From: Micrasema longulum
Taxonomy: Eukaryota > Arthropoda > Insecta > Trichoptera > Brachycentridae
Assembly (NCBI GenBank): GCA_022494885.1
Contig: JAGVSM010000968.1
Location: forward strand, 1-64,000
Direction: 5' to 3'
Length of the DNA stretch: 64,000 bases
In this document: positions 21,650 through 33,836 of the stretch, piece after piece
Layout: each line of letters begins with the position of its first letter
Position numbering within the stretch: the first letter of the stretch is position 1
Program-made: the position numbers and the translations under genes
Notes under the pieces: model-generated
Told to the model about the DNA's origin: nothing
Databases searched by the model: none
The model's input: the letters and a program-made list of their open reading frames with translations, nothing else

Positions 21650-22190
21650 AAATAATTCAGCTAGACGAATCTCACCCACCCCACATCAATAAAGGTTTCA
21701 GCTCATTTTCAAGTTTGAGTTGAGGAAATTTGGATGTTTAAACTTAGGTAGAATTTGAAATATTACACAATGTGCAAAGTGACTTAAATTATTTATGTTC
21801 AAGTAACATGTATTTTTGGCACATATATATACTTTATATTTGTATAATAATGATTTTTAATTTCTTACATTTAATTGGCTAGGCATTTATAATTAAGTAG
21901 TTTTAGATTTTTTTTATGTTATTGTTTTAGATAGAATCTCAATCTTAGAACAGGCTGAGCCATGTTAGGTGGAGACTATCATAAACAGAGAACACTCCGT
22001 TTTCATTTTATATTAATTCGTTTTTATACATACATACATAGATTCCCTGTTATTAAATATGTATACTAATTTTATGCAATAAATTTATAATATAAAATTA
22101 TTTTATAAAATTTAAATGAAATTTTTAAAAAGCAATCGATGAGCCCTTTAAATGCCTAGACTCCCACGTTCCCTTCTTAAAAAAGTAATT
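21650..22190 (-). repeat. Repeat family C, split copy
   Basis: AATTCAGCTAGACGAATCTC with GGTTTCAGCTCATTTTCAAG (to about 21775) and AAATGCCTAGACTCCCACGT with TTCCCTTCTTAAAA (22145-22185) are the two halves of an inverse family C copy, separated by about 370 bases of AT-rich DNA. Confidence 0.6.
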
Positions 22191-23027
22191 TTACAAAACA
22201 ATGAAATAATCGATAATATAATACATTTTAATTGGCAGGAGTGCTATATTAAATTAGTAAATAAAATAATTATCCTGTGCACAATATTTTTTTGATTTTT
22301 TTGCAATAAAATAATGATTTATAAAAAAATAAAAACAGTTGTAAAACTTATCTGAATTTGCAATAATTAATTTTGTAATCAATTTGATCGATTGCGAAAA
22401 TCAACATTAAACTTAATAACGAACCGAACGGTTAATAAAATACAACATTAAGAAACGTTTATTGGCCGTTTTCATTATTTCTTTCAAATAAAATCGATTG
22501 TAAGCATCCGTTAAAATTAAACAGAAGTGAATAGAATGGCTCGTTCATGTTCTTGCAGCAAGGAAACTGAATTATGAGTTTCTGATGATTAGTAGTTCTT
22601 CTTAACAGTCATCAATTATGTGCCTCGATTAAACCGGACAGTTATGGTGTGTTGGATTAATTTTCTTTTGATAATGAAGCGAAATAATTTATTGTTTTTA
22701 CTTACGCGTACTAGCACCTAGTATTATATTACCTTCTATGCACGGTATCCAGGTGTGAACGTTGGCCTTTTGGACTTTGTATTTCGTGCAACTATTTGTT
22801 TCATTGAAAAGGTTTATTATGCATTGATTAAAGATTAATAACACTGAATTGAATAAATAGGCACCAGACTGTTATTAAATATTGTTGATTTTTATTGAGT
22901 TTGGCGAAAATAGCGAGAATGCCAGCAAACACCGATGTCCCAATTATGTCGCATTGTAAATTTGAAACCGGATCTGTACTTTTTTGGTGTGTCTTTTTAG
23001 ATTTAAGCAACAACTAAAATAGACCAG
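22191..23027. other. No supported gene
   Basis: Unique-looking sequence. The 22380-22640 part is less monotonous than its surroundings (AACGAACCGAACGG; GGCTCGTTCATGTTCTTGCAG) but has no splice-bounded frame. Confidence 0.35.
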
Positions 23028-23350
23028 GGCCTCGATTATGATGGGAAGATAAAGACGTCATACCTTTACCTTGACGGTATGGTTGAAGATAAATTCCCTC
23101 TAGTGATTATCAAGATATACTACCGACCCCCCACCTTCAAATTTTGGGTAGGTACATCGATATGAATCAAGGGGAAGCGTACGTCACGGTACACATATCT
23201 ACTCTCTAAAATGACATAGCTTCAGTATGACGTCATAGTTGAAGATAAAAGTCTCCCGACCGACTACAAAGGTATAGTATCGATACCCCCCACCATCAAG
23301 TTTTGATGTACCTAAGTACATCATTTTATAACGAGGAGTCTAGGACCCCT
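23028..23350 (+). repeat. MITE family G-like copy with internal duplication
   Basis: Begins CAGGGCCTCGATTATGATGG, matching the terminus of the MITE at 58899-59139. Two related halves follow: each has GACGTCATA, then GGT(A/T)GAAGATAAA-like sequence and CGACC(C)CCCACC(T/A)TCAA.TTTTG.TGTACCTA. The right end is not clear. Confidence 0.5.
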
Positions 23351-24019
23351 CGATACGTTTATCTACGCATTAAAAGTGTCAAAGATTTTGTTCCACCGAG
23401 CAATTTTTCCTTTAATTATGATTTAGTAAAAACTTTAAGCGTTTTGAGGTAGGCACTTTTTTTCTTAAAAGGTTATTAAAAATATGAGAGAGAAATGAGT
23501 AAGTTTTGAATTCGAGTTGAATTCCGACATAACTGTCACTTTAATAAAACGAACGCCTAGATATGAAAGTAATGTCGCTAGGTTCTCTCCTATTAACAAA
23601 TAAGAATATCTAGGCGTCAGACACAGATTATATGCGTCAGAAAGTTACCACTCTAAAAAAATAATTTAGTTATTATATTTTTTCCAACTGTTATTATCTT
23701 TCCGAGTGTATGTATCGAGACGTTATAGGAGCCAGCTTTGTAGTCGATCGGTACAGATCGGTAGATACATACAGACGATCGCTAAGCGTGCCGTCTGGGT
23801 GATTTCCAAAATTCATGCAAAATTCATGTTCCAGCGAGCATTTTTTGCTTGAATTGGAATTTATTGGAGTTTATAATCGCTTTGAAGTTAGCGCTTTTTA
23901 TTACCTATATAACCTACATAAAAAAAATTAACTAAATGAGTCCGTAAATAAATAAATAATAAAAAGAACATGTTTCCGGGTTCGTAGGTATATCTTACAA
24001 GAAAATTATGTAATTTTTT

Positions 24020-24425
24020 TAAAACGCATCAATCACAGATGATTCATTTGAATGAAAATAGTCGAATCCATTCAATTACTTAACTTATTCGAATGAAAGT
24101 CCGAATGCAGTAATTCATTCAAAAGAATTAGTAAACAAACGAATGAGTAAATTAATGAGTGAATGAAATTAATGAATTAACGGAACGAACGAACTAATGG
24201 ATTAAATGTATTATTTGAAAATTCGAATAATCTAGGGGGGAAGGTCAATCCCCACAGATCTTAGAATCCGTAGCCCCCCCCCTTCATAGATTTACAACCT
24301 CCTTAATGCTTTTGAGTGACCATAGGCCACAATATCATCCGGAATACCGGTACTGAATTATTCATTCGATTAATCATTTATTCAACTACTAACCATTTGA
24401 TTTATTCGATTATTTTCATCTCTAG
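24020..24425. repeat. GAAT-rich fold-back element
   Basis: Left arm runs from TGAATGAAAATAGTCGAAT through degenerate GAAT repeats; the right arm ends ATTCGATTATTTTCATCTCTAG, its inverse. Between them is a non-repetitive segment (24230-24340) with CTAGGGGGGAAGG and CCGTAGCCCCCCCC, themselves roughly complementary. The likely terminus AGAGATGAAAATAATCG looks like a hAT-type MITE end (inference). Confidence 0.5.
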
Positions 24426-25149
24426 TATAAACCTCAAAACTAGCTAATAATTATATCTAAGCATGTCTTAATTCCTCTTTTTAGTTACTCTGTGAAACTA
24501 TTATTAATATGCTCTCTAAAGAATTAAGTTACCAGGCTTACATAAATTCAAGAATATTTTAGTGACATTCAACAATAAAAAAGTACTCTACAGTTCTCCT
24601 TAGAACAAGTTATCTTAGTGAGGAGCACCCTTTAATATTCTAAATAATAAGGGGAATGATGATGAGAAAATCACACAAAATAAATATTTGGTTAAGTGAA
24701 AAATGAGTGCTGCAAATATAATTTTTATGAATGTACCTAACTTTCTTCCGAATTATTTCAAAAACGTTTTTTTCACATATTCGTCTTTAAATCGACAATC
24801 ATTATTGTTTCAATACCGTCGGAATATGAATGCGGCGATCAAAGTAGGTTTATAAAACGATAATGCATAAATGCATTAAAGTAGATGCAACTAGGGATAC
24901 GTACCCATAGAAAATACAGGTATTATACACATTGACAATGACTTTCTAAGGTTAGCGACGAGCGTTCGTGTCCCAGTAGTATAGTGGTACATTACAAAGC
25001 ATAATGATGCACATTGCACACTATAACATGTCATATACCTAACCCATATGGTTTGCACGATAGAGCATGCGCATGAGTGACTAGATACTATCAAAGCTTT
25101 TTGTCGCACAAGTAATCTATTATTTATATCAACGAACCGATTCTTATTA

Positions 25150-25500
25150 AAATGGGGGTCAGTGCTCCTGACGTTATTGCGACCTGTGTAGATCTATTGT
25201 GACGGGTCCCCGTAAATTAGCTGTCGCCCTCCAATACCAGGTCCTTAAGGAGCCTGGCCACTGAGTGGAGGTCAACTGTTCTCTAATTGCTCTCCAAATC
25301 TCACCCTCCAAGCTCAGATCCTTAAAGTATCGGGCTTTTAGGTAGGGGGCAAGTGATCTAACATCCTCAGGTTTAACCAGTGATCCTACCTAACCTCACC
25401 TACATCTAGAAGTTTCAGAAAGGTTCATTCCAGCAAGGTGTTTATTCAATCAGCAGTGTCCTATAAGAGTTTTAGCGACAACCCTATATTGTGGAGTTTT
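25150..25500 (-). pseudogene. Non-LTR retrotransposon C-terminal relic
   Basis: Minus strand gives VAKTLIGHC, a stop, then LNKHLAGMNLSETSRCR, matching the LxGHCxLNxHL..LxxSxxCR end of I/R1/Jockey-type ORF2. Further on, YLKARYFKDLSLEGEIWRAI and WYWRATANLRGPVTIDLHRS lie in another frame. Multiple stops; long dead. Confidence 0.5.
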
Positions 25501-28479
25501 ATTTGCGCAACAAATTAATAGAGAAATCCATTTGTTTACATGGTTTAAACATTTTAACATTGTGATTAAAATGTATTATGATATTTTATCTACGACCAGA
25601 GACTGCTATATAAAATTATCAATAAGTTTGATTCGTCGAAATGAATTAGTCTACTTGAGCAAGTAAGCACCGTGTCTCCTCCAGACCCACTTAGACTGTC
25701 TGATATTTCCTATATTTTAAACTTTAAAACTAATTAGCGGAATAGGGAAATATCACATACTACGAATACCGATAAAAATATATGAAATGGATTTAGAATA
25801 ATTAATTGTATTTTCAAAATCAATATGCATATTGTGGAGAAATGTTTTCATACATAAATTTAATAAAGATTTTTTTGAATACATTACTAGAAAAACGCGA
25901 CATGTTTGACCTTGATAGTTGTGACTTCAAGATTCGTGACAATGTTCTAAATAAATTTGAATGGTCGGGAACATATAAACATGAATCGTGACGTATTAAG
26001 GGCGTGGCTCATGGAATGGCCGTTTTTAGAAAAGGGTTATATTTCTCTATAGTTATACCATCCCTTGCATTTGAATTTTGATTAGTCTAGATTAATTTGA
26101 AACTCCATACAGAATAGAATAGAACTCACAAACTTGATTTAGAATGACATAAAAATGACTTTTTGTTGTCTTTTGTTAAATCTTTGCGAATTTATAGATT
26201 GAAAAAAAAACCAATCCACCTATTTTTCAAATCAAATGACAACTGTCAGAGCTAAACCCGTAATTTTAACTATAAGAAATAATTATAGCTGTCACAAAAC
26301 GATGATGTAAAACAATATTTCGATATTGTGATAAATTGTGATGTGACTGGAATGATATTTTTAACATAAGTTATACTTGGTTGTTACATATGAAATTCTT
26401 TTGTTTTCTAGTTTTCTTTTTACAATTTGTGTGGTATGAGAAACACTTGAATTGGAGATGAATCAGTATGGGAAAAAGCGTAATGAATTCATGTTTACAG
26501 CAGTGCGTAAGCGTAAGGTAGTGCTATCCCAGCAATAAGTGGGTCAGTTGCATAATGTGTTCGTTGTTAGCACATCGTCTGCACTGCATCCAATTAAAAT
26601 GGCGGAATTATATACCAGACAATTCTCTCACATGTGATGCAATAAACGAGTAGTTTAACTCTTGGGAAAACTTTTTACGTTATGTGTAGGATATCGTTTT
26701 ACGCTTTGTTTTGTCTGAAACGCGTACAAGATGGCTAATTATCTCTTTATAGTAAATTAACTCGAGGTTTTTTATTTATACGGTCAATTTTACTATAGAA
26801 AATTGCACAAAACACCGGTTTAAATGTCTAAATTGTTTTTTTTTCTATTTATTTATTTATTCTCACTTTTCAAATCAGGCGAATATGTTGTTTATTTTAT
26901 TTTTTAAATGCCTTTACACGTTTGTGGATAATTTTGGCTCTTCTTATTAAACAAGAATAAGAGAGTTAAAGAATGTTTAAGAATGAATAATTAATTTAAA
27001 AGTTAAAAAATAACTTTAAACAACGTCAAAAAAAACCTACCCTGGAAAAAATGTATAATGTGAGATGTTTAGAATCAGTATTAAAGAGTTATATGGTTGT
27101 GCATAATAAAAATTGATTGTACATAAGAAAATTTAAGCAATAAAATATCAAACAAAGAAAAAACAAACTAAACATGGCAATTAGAAATAAAGATTGCATT
27201 TATTTCAACATAGGTACGTATGATTGAAGATAATGTTTTTCAAATGCTATGAATTGAAATTGACAGAACAAAAATATATTATATTTGTTTTTTTAGTGAT
27301 AGCGTGAAGGAATATAATTTATTACTAAAATACCCAATACTAGGTTAAATTTTAATTCAATTCTTTCAAATCGAACCATTCTGCATAGGTATATTTGAAC
27401 ATCAATTCTAAAACATCGAATACCTTTTATTTTAGTTGATAATTTCCATGCATTTTAGGTAATTGTTGTGACAGATATAACTGCATGTAAAATCTAATTA
27501 CGAATAACACATATGAAGATGGATTATCACTTATAAATATTACCCTGTGTGCTTATTTAAACTTTCTTTTATTTATTACGCACAAATAGTATGAGAAAAC
27601 AAGGTTTACTGTTATGAAAATACCTCCACAATTCTCCCGATAGGTTCCTCATTAATATGTATGGCTGATGAAGAGATCCTTGTATGGTACACCTCCTCAT
27701 TTACATAATGTTGAGATTTGAATACAAGACACTTCTTACTGAAAGTGTTGCAAAAACAAATATGAGTATGATTTTATCTGAACGGAATATACAATTATCG
27801 TGCGTAATCCTCTAACATTCTGATAATAAACAAACAGGTGTATCAGATGCCTTTTTATTTATCAGTAATATTTTGAATATGCTCACATCTTAAAAATGTT
27901 AATTACTCCCTTTAAAAAAAACAATATTTCAACTGTTTTTATAATAATGATAAATAATATTGAATAATGGTAAATAGTATTGATAGTAGATAAATCAATA
28001 ATATTATCCTTTTTCCCTTCCCTTATTTTCACAATCCTGTCCTTTTCTTCGCTCCCTTGAAGTATTCTTCATTATATATATTTGATTTATTTAGTTTATA
28101 TTAAACTCAATTTTATTTGGCACAGACAAGTTTAACACTCTGTATCATATTTGACCTGTGTGCTTACTAGATTTATATACCTATCTTTGATTATGTAAAT
28201 CATAAACTAGCTTCTGTTGTTCCAATAAAAATATAGTAATATAACAATGGGATTTTTTGTTCCATTATTCCGAGATAAATCCTCAAATAATTCATTGGCC
28301 GATTAAGTAACAAAAAATATAGCAAAGAGTTTCAACATAATGTTAAATTACTCCTTAATTACCATTCCAGTTGCAAATAAACTCTGTTTCATGCCTTTAT
28401 CGTGCACAATAAAAGTATGTATCTAAAATTCTAATAATATATCGTCATCATTTGTATTTACGGTAGAAGTTAATTTGTT
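25501..28479. other. No supported gene
   Basis: AT-rich, few landmarks. 26910-27085 is the partner of the dispersed repeat at 17950-18120. The 61-codon frame at 25806-25991 has no homology that I recognise. AATGGCGGAATTAT occurs near 26597. Confidence 0.4.
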
Positions 28480-28650
28480 AGCAAATAGATAAGTAGCCAC
28501 ACAGTTCATTGAAATCTTTAATAAACCTTTGCTTATGTGTGAGTGGCAGGTCGTTTTCAAATTAAATATTCTGGTGTGCCTTCTAAATGTGTATGTTTAC
28601 TTGTTTCACCGACAGACACTAAAACATTAACGTAGGCTTATTTAACATTC
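28480..28650 (+). repeat. Repeat family D, copy 1
   Basis: Matches 50030-50190 in the same orientation: TTCATTGAAATCTTTAATAAAC, (A)TGTGTGAG.., then GTTTACTTGTTTCACCGACAG, CACTAA.ACATTAACGTAG. Class unknown. Confidence 0.65.
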
Positions 28651-28714
28651 GAACGCACTGGGCTTCTGTAGGTTAGTTATGCATATTTTAAAGTATGAAT
28701 TTGCCAAAGAAGGT

Positions 28715-28820
28715 ACCTATTCTCTGTGTCCGGATAGATGGAGAATACAAGTATTTGTGTGAAATTGATCCAGAACCCTGGACGTATGTTTTCGACTCGA
28801 TAACTGCTCTCAATCCATTT
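28715..28820 (+). repeat. Composite SINE 5' module fragment
   Basis: TCTGTGTCCGGATAGATGG, TGTGTGAAATTGATCCAGAA, CCTGGACGTATGTTTTCGAC and TCGATAACTGCTCTC match the module at 59262-59340. Confidence 0.65.
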
Positions 28821-29285
28821 TCTAACACCCGGTTTGACGAACTTAATTTACAAAAAATTGAAAATTCAAACTCTTGCGCGCACACGTGAATATTAACATA
28901 ATTTCAAATGATCTCTACCTTAACCCTGCGATGGTCGCAATACCCAATGAGACAAGAACGGTCGCAATTCATTTGAGAGATCCACTCTTTATTCATCTTC
29001 GCATCTTACTCCAAAGAAATATATTAAATAAAAAGACCTTTAATTGTACTTTGTTATTGTTTAATACGTAATTTTTTAAAACAAAATAAAAATAAATTTG
29101 TGGAACTACAGAAAAAATTTCTATTTCTAATGAACACTAGTTTTTATTTCATATTTTTTTAAGCTTGAGCAACATTGCCTAAAGTATAGCAATTTAAAGG
29201 GGGGAAAAAAGTTATATTTAGTCGACGATATTACTTTCAGCTTCTGTCTCGTAGCATCACAATGCTATTCGCAAACAAATGTAAT

Positions 29286-29455
29286 GGACCTTACTCATAA
29301 ACTTAGTATAAATTTACTCCTAGGCATAGTGGTAGAATACGGATGGGAATATCATCCTTATTATAGTGTTAGAATAAGTATGGTATTTCCATTCAAATTC
29401 TTCCACTATGCCTAGGCGTAACTTTATATCAAGTTTAAAAGTAAGTCCTTGAGTG
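29286..29455. repeat. Fold-back repeat family J, copy 2
   Basis: Inverted arms of about 52 bases: left GGACCTTACTCATAAACTTA to CCTAGGCATAGTGGTAGAAT; right ATTCTTCCACTATGCCTAGG to AAAAGTAAGTCC. It lies directly at the 3' side of the piggyBac relic, so it may be that element's terminal region or a MITE derived from it. Confidence 0.75.
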
Positions 29456-30000
29456 TTCCAAACACAAAAAGTCGTGCCGATTACACCGATATTTCTATTT
29501 TTTTTACGTTTTTTGCTTCGCGTGCATGGCATGCAACGCTTTCTTTTATTACAAGAAACGTTAAAAACACTCGTATCATTTTAGTTATTATTTGTTTGTT
29601 TGATTGGTCGATAAATTCGTAATTTCAATTGAAGGCTCTTTGGGATTCCTCTTGTTCGAACGCATCTTCGCTGTTGATTTTCTAGCACTATATCATCCGA
29701 CAGATTTCTCAAAAAATGTCACCTGCTTTTTATTTGATTATTATTTCCGATGTAACCAATTTGAGAATTTATAGCGCTAACTAATATTTCATATTGAAAC
29801 CAAAATCACCATTCACCAACGCTCGCTATTTCGAGCAACATTATTTGCTGCACACATTTTATCTACTACGTCGACACCAGATTTTGTAATATTGTAAAAA
29901 GTTATGATTTCTGGCTTGCATTTATCGCCAGTATCTGCATCTATGGCGTCATCAAAATGAACACCATAAATAGGAACAACGTTTTTTTGGTACATAGGAC
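29430..30000 (-). pseudogene. piggyBac-type transposase C-terminal relic
   Basis: Minus strand: MYQKNVVPIYGVHFDDAID, KPEIITFYNITKSGVDVVDK, MCAANNVARNSERW, then in the next frame FQYEILVSAINSQIGYIGNN, HFLRNLSDDIVLEN, IPKSLQLKLRIYRP and finally NVSCNKRKRCMPCTRSKKRK. The KPEII.(F/Y)YN.TK.GVD.VD block and the Cys-containing C-terminal tail are diagnostic of piggyBac. Several stops and frameshifts. Everything up to the catalytic Asp residues is missing. No TTAA target site could be placed. Confidence 0.75.
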
Positions 30001-30539
30001 ACTACAGTATTTTATTTTTTGTAAGCGAATAAATTTGTATTCTGTGTGAACCTCTTCGTTTGATTGGATTGAAAGGGAACTTGAGGTTTATTTTTTTTAG
30101 TGTATTTACACAAGAAAGTTTATGTTTTTGTAGTTTTTCTCAGATTAAAATCTGAAAACAAATTTTCTGCAGTGATATTTTAACCTGTATTTTTAATCGG
30201 GGAAACTAGTCTTATTACTACACCAATAAGCGTATTACTCAAAGAATAAAGCCTGTCTGGTTAAGTTCCCGGCTATTTCTCCAAATTAAAAGAATAAAAT
30301 AGTTTGCCATCGACTAAAGCGTATATTTGAATGCCGTATTTATTTGGTTTTAAAAGGTTTACTGATAGATTGGACGAACACTTCTTGCGGAAACCGTCTT
30401 TTTATTCGTCTAATCTTATAATTTTTATTAGCTATCCTAAAAACAATTTATTTATTTTTTAAAAAGAAATATTTGCGTTCTTATGATTTACCCAAATATT
30501 TTTTTTGAGGGCCATTTTCAACGAGTTGTAAACAACTCA

Positions 30540-30640
30540 CTATTAGAAAATGGAATCAAGTTGGGGTAGAGTGGGATTCGAACCACGGACCTTTGGTCCG
30601 AGAGTCCAAGACACTAGCCACGGGAACACAATCCGATATG
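30540..30640 (-). repeat. tRNA-like SINE head, third type
   Basis: Complement reads CCGTGGCTAGTGTCTTGGAC.. then GGTTCGAATCCCACTC: a B box and a partial A box. No paired acceptor stem, so a SINE head or decayed tRNA rather than a functional gene. Confidence 0.5.
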
Positions 30641-31554
30641 TATTAATACTGATGATTTATCAGAAGTAAACTATAATATATATTTTTAAAATTGACAAAA
30701 ATAACCATTTATGATGACATACTAATAGCATAGCCTGAACGGTCGTAATGTATCTCACAGAACCAACTTGAATATGTCTTTCTTTTTTTTATTAAAAAAA
30801 TATCTTGAAAACACAAATACGTAGTCCATAAAAAATATAATTTATTTTTTTAAATATCAAAAACCTAATTTACAAAATATAACACGATGGTCGCAATGTT
30901 TCTCGCGTACTTTTGCACTAAAAATATCATCGTGCGCTCACTGTACGATTCCAGATTTCTGACTAACAGGAGCATTGCCTGTACAAGTCTGGATTTCGTC
31001 TAAGGGAAGAGACCATTGTAGGAAACTGCTGCGAGATAGTTATTTATATACTATTAAGCGTGTTGTCCAAGTGCCTTTTGAAATATATGTATGTTTATGT
31101 AATAATATTTCATTTTTATATTTGCTTTTATTTAATTATGTATGTGCTTCCACTTTCCATTATGTTGTATCCCAACTCAACACAGGGCCCTTGGCCTCAT
31201 AGAGTTTGGGATACGCTATTATTGTATTTTTTGTAAATCTATGTATTTGTATGAATAAAATAAATAAACAAATACCTAAACTTAAGAAGGTATGGAAGGG
31301 GGCGATATTGTCACGTGAAGGATGAATGAGCGACAGCAAAAAAAATATGCTGTGTCTGGGCTAATAGACATATTACGACCAACGGAAGGTTAAAGGATAA
31401 ACCACTGGAGTCACATTTAACAAAATGTAAGCAAGATTTTGCGATTATGCGTTATCCAAAACATGATAACTTTTTAACCAAATGAGGTAATTTCAATCTC
31501 TAAAGAATTTTCAATGAAAAATAATAATTATTTTTATAACAAAAGTACCTATGT
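30641..31554. other. No supported gene
   Basis: AT-rich. 31080-31270 (CCCAACTCAACACAGGGCCC, TTTGGGATACGCTATTATTG, then AATAAAATAAATAAAC) looks like a LINE 3' end without coding sequence. Confidence 0.35.
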
Positions 31555-31775
31555 AACGCTACTTTCATGTGTATGAAAGTAGCGTTTCTAGTACTACTTT
31601 TGTTTTTTGCATTAAAACAAAGTGGACTTTTTATTTTTACTTTAAAAGCATTTTTATGACGAATGTGAACTTCAGTGTTTTATTCACGTATAAAATAGCT
31701 TATTGTGATAATTTCTGCATACAACTTCAAAACGGCAAAAAATGAGACTCCCGTGTTTTATTGTAACGTAACGTC
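31555..31775 (-). repeat. Repeat family E, copy 2, with a short hairpin at its edge
   Basis: Inverse of 14155-14345 (AACAAAGTGGACTTTTTAT, TTATTCACGTA, GATAATTTCTGCAT, ACTTCAAAACGGCAAAAA, GACTCCCGTGTTTTAT). Its left edge carries AACGCTACTTTCAT, a 4-base loop, and the exact complement, a 14-base-pair hairpin. Confidence 0.7.
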
Positions 31776-32269
31776 AACGGCTCACTTTTCATTATATTTT
31801 TTATCAATTTTTGCAAATAAATATTTTTAAAAAAATACTAAACAAGGTTTACCAAACACATCACTAACCACGTAATGCCAAATGTTACTATGTTAATTTT
31901 TCAACAATGGGTATCATTATTTATGCTCACATGTCATTTTTGCGTGTAAAAAATACTATACAAGTATTAGCCACTTGGCCTTTAGCGGTACTCGACGCGG
32001 CATTATTTGTATGATAATTTTGGCACATTTTGTATGAGGTTAAATTCGCTTTGGCATACTTATTTTCCTTTTAGAGATATACTAAAAGTTAAAACTTATA
32101 ACTCACGACTTAACTAGAAATGTGTAACTATGTACATATGTACACAAACATGACACCATATTATTTACTTGACTGACAGGTGTTAACAAACTTGACAGTT
32201 GTAATATTACAATGTATTTCTTATAATTTAATCTGGTGTTGAATTTTTATTGTTTTTACCCACATTAAA

Positions 32270-32525
32270 TCTCTCTGTGTTCAGGCGGATGAAGAATAGA
32301 GTTCTGTGTGTGAAATAGAACTAGAACTCGACTCGTCGGCTGCTCTCTGGTAAAAGTCCAGAATAAGGAAATCGAGTTAAGATAAGTTGACGCTTTCGTC
32401 TACCATTCTTGGGGTTCTGGATTCGATTCCTGCCAGACTTGACATGAAATATCGATTTTTAAGGTATTGCAAATGCATTGCCCCATGCACCACTGGGTGC
32501 GAAAATGGGATGACGATGATGAATC
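32270..32525 (+). repeat. Composite SINE copy
   Basis: 5' module (TGTGTGAAATAGAACTAGAA, CGACTCGTCGGCTGCTCTCTGG), tRNA-like head (TTCGTCTACCATTCTTGGGG, GGATTCGATTCCTGCC) and 3' block (TGCCCCATGCACCACTGGGT, GCGAAAATGGGATGACGATG) in order, with the body shortened. Confidence 0.75.
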
Positions 32526-32779
32526 TTTCCATCTTGGCAGTCCCCATGATGTAATGACAAAGACGCTTGTTTAGATCACAGAGGGGACGGGGCTCGATTC
32601 CCTCAAAGATCACAATAGAATAATATGTTTTTTCCTTAAACCCGAGTATGTTGTGCAGTAATTCTCCGTTGGTAATCTTTACCTTTTGTAAAATGTACAA
32701 AAGAAAAAATACACGTGAGTGGTTGCCCCCAGCCTTGGATATTTTTAAAAATCGGGAATAATGTTGAAAACAGATTAAT

Positions 32780-33085
32780 CATTTAAAGCGGATTTTCACG
32801 ATTCTTATGATATAACTTTAAATTTACGAAAAACTAGTTTTCCTTTTTAATTTTCGGGTTTGAAAACAAACACATACAAAACAGCTCGCAGTTGGCGTCA
32901 CGTCATTTTGACGTCACAAGTCATACCCGCCGAGTGCGCTTTTAACAAACAAACATTCTGTTTGTTCCTTAAAGCGCGAAACGACTCGTTTTTAGGTAAT
33001 TCAAAATATGCTTATTGTAAACCTTTGTAGAATATTTATCCGATGTCGTACGGAAAAAAATTGAATACCATAGTATTTTTTTGCT
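32780..33085 (+). repeat. Repeat family M, copy 2
   Basis: See 14890-15190. This copy carries an extra GCGTCACGTCATTTTGACGTC segment near 32895-32920 with two CRE-like cores. Confidence 0.65.
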
Positions 33086-33468
33086 TATTTAATCTTTTTG
33101 TGTCTATGATATTACATGAATCTACAAAGAATACAAGACTCTATATATCTCTCGTATTTTTTTAAATAATTAACTCGTAGTTTGCTTTAATAGACTTAAA
33201 GTGTGTGATTGTTTTTATAATTATGAAAAATACATTATTAAACAGCATAATATTTATTTGGTTGGATGATAAAATTAAAGATAAATTTAAATTTCCTTAC
33301 TAGTATAACAATATGATAAATTAATAATTAAACTGAATACAACTAAAAAAAAATATTTTAATCTACATATTACACAAATGAATTATCTCTATCCCTAATA
33401 TACAAAAATAGCATTTCGTTCCAAAAGTGTATATGCAATATGTATAATATAGTATAAATATATATATA

Positions 33469-33836
33469 CAGTAGGACCTCGACAATCCGGACAAGCAAAA
33501 AACTGGACCTTGGCGGATTACCGGGGCGTCCGGATTGTGGTCTGCAATACTTTGATGGTAATAAAACATATATGTTTAACTTTAAAACTTCTTTAATTAT
33601 CAAAAAACAACCTGGACAATATTAGCAACAGTGAATAATAGGCTCGCGAGAAGGCTGCGCATCTGAAATGAAGCTAAAATAAACACAGAAGATAAAGATG
33701 TTGACCTCGCAGGTCGATGATTGACAACAGACTGCTTAGCGCGGTGCTGGATGCAGGTAAAATGCCGCCTACCCCATCCGGCTGAATTACCGCGATCACC
33801 GGATAAGTGGGGGTCCGGATTAGCGAAACCCTGCTA
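33469..33836. mobile_element. pogo/Tigger-like MITE
   Basis: Left end CAGTAGGACCTCGACAATCC and right end GGATTAGCGAAACCCTGCTA are imperfect inverted repeats (about 17 of 23 match) flanked by TA on both sides (33467-33468, 33837-33838). Subterminal GGATTACCGGGGCGTCCGG and its right-hand counterpart support it. The CAGTxGGxCCTCG terminus with TA target is typical of the pogo branch of Tc1/mariner. 368 bases, no transposase. Confidence 0.7.

Noticed and set aside
28695..28889. 64-codon frames on both strands
   Set aside because: They lie largely over a SINE module fragment.
30540..30640. Possible tRNA gene on the minus strand
   Set aside because: B box only is convincing; no paired acceptor or regular cloverleaf. 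Treated as a SINE head.
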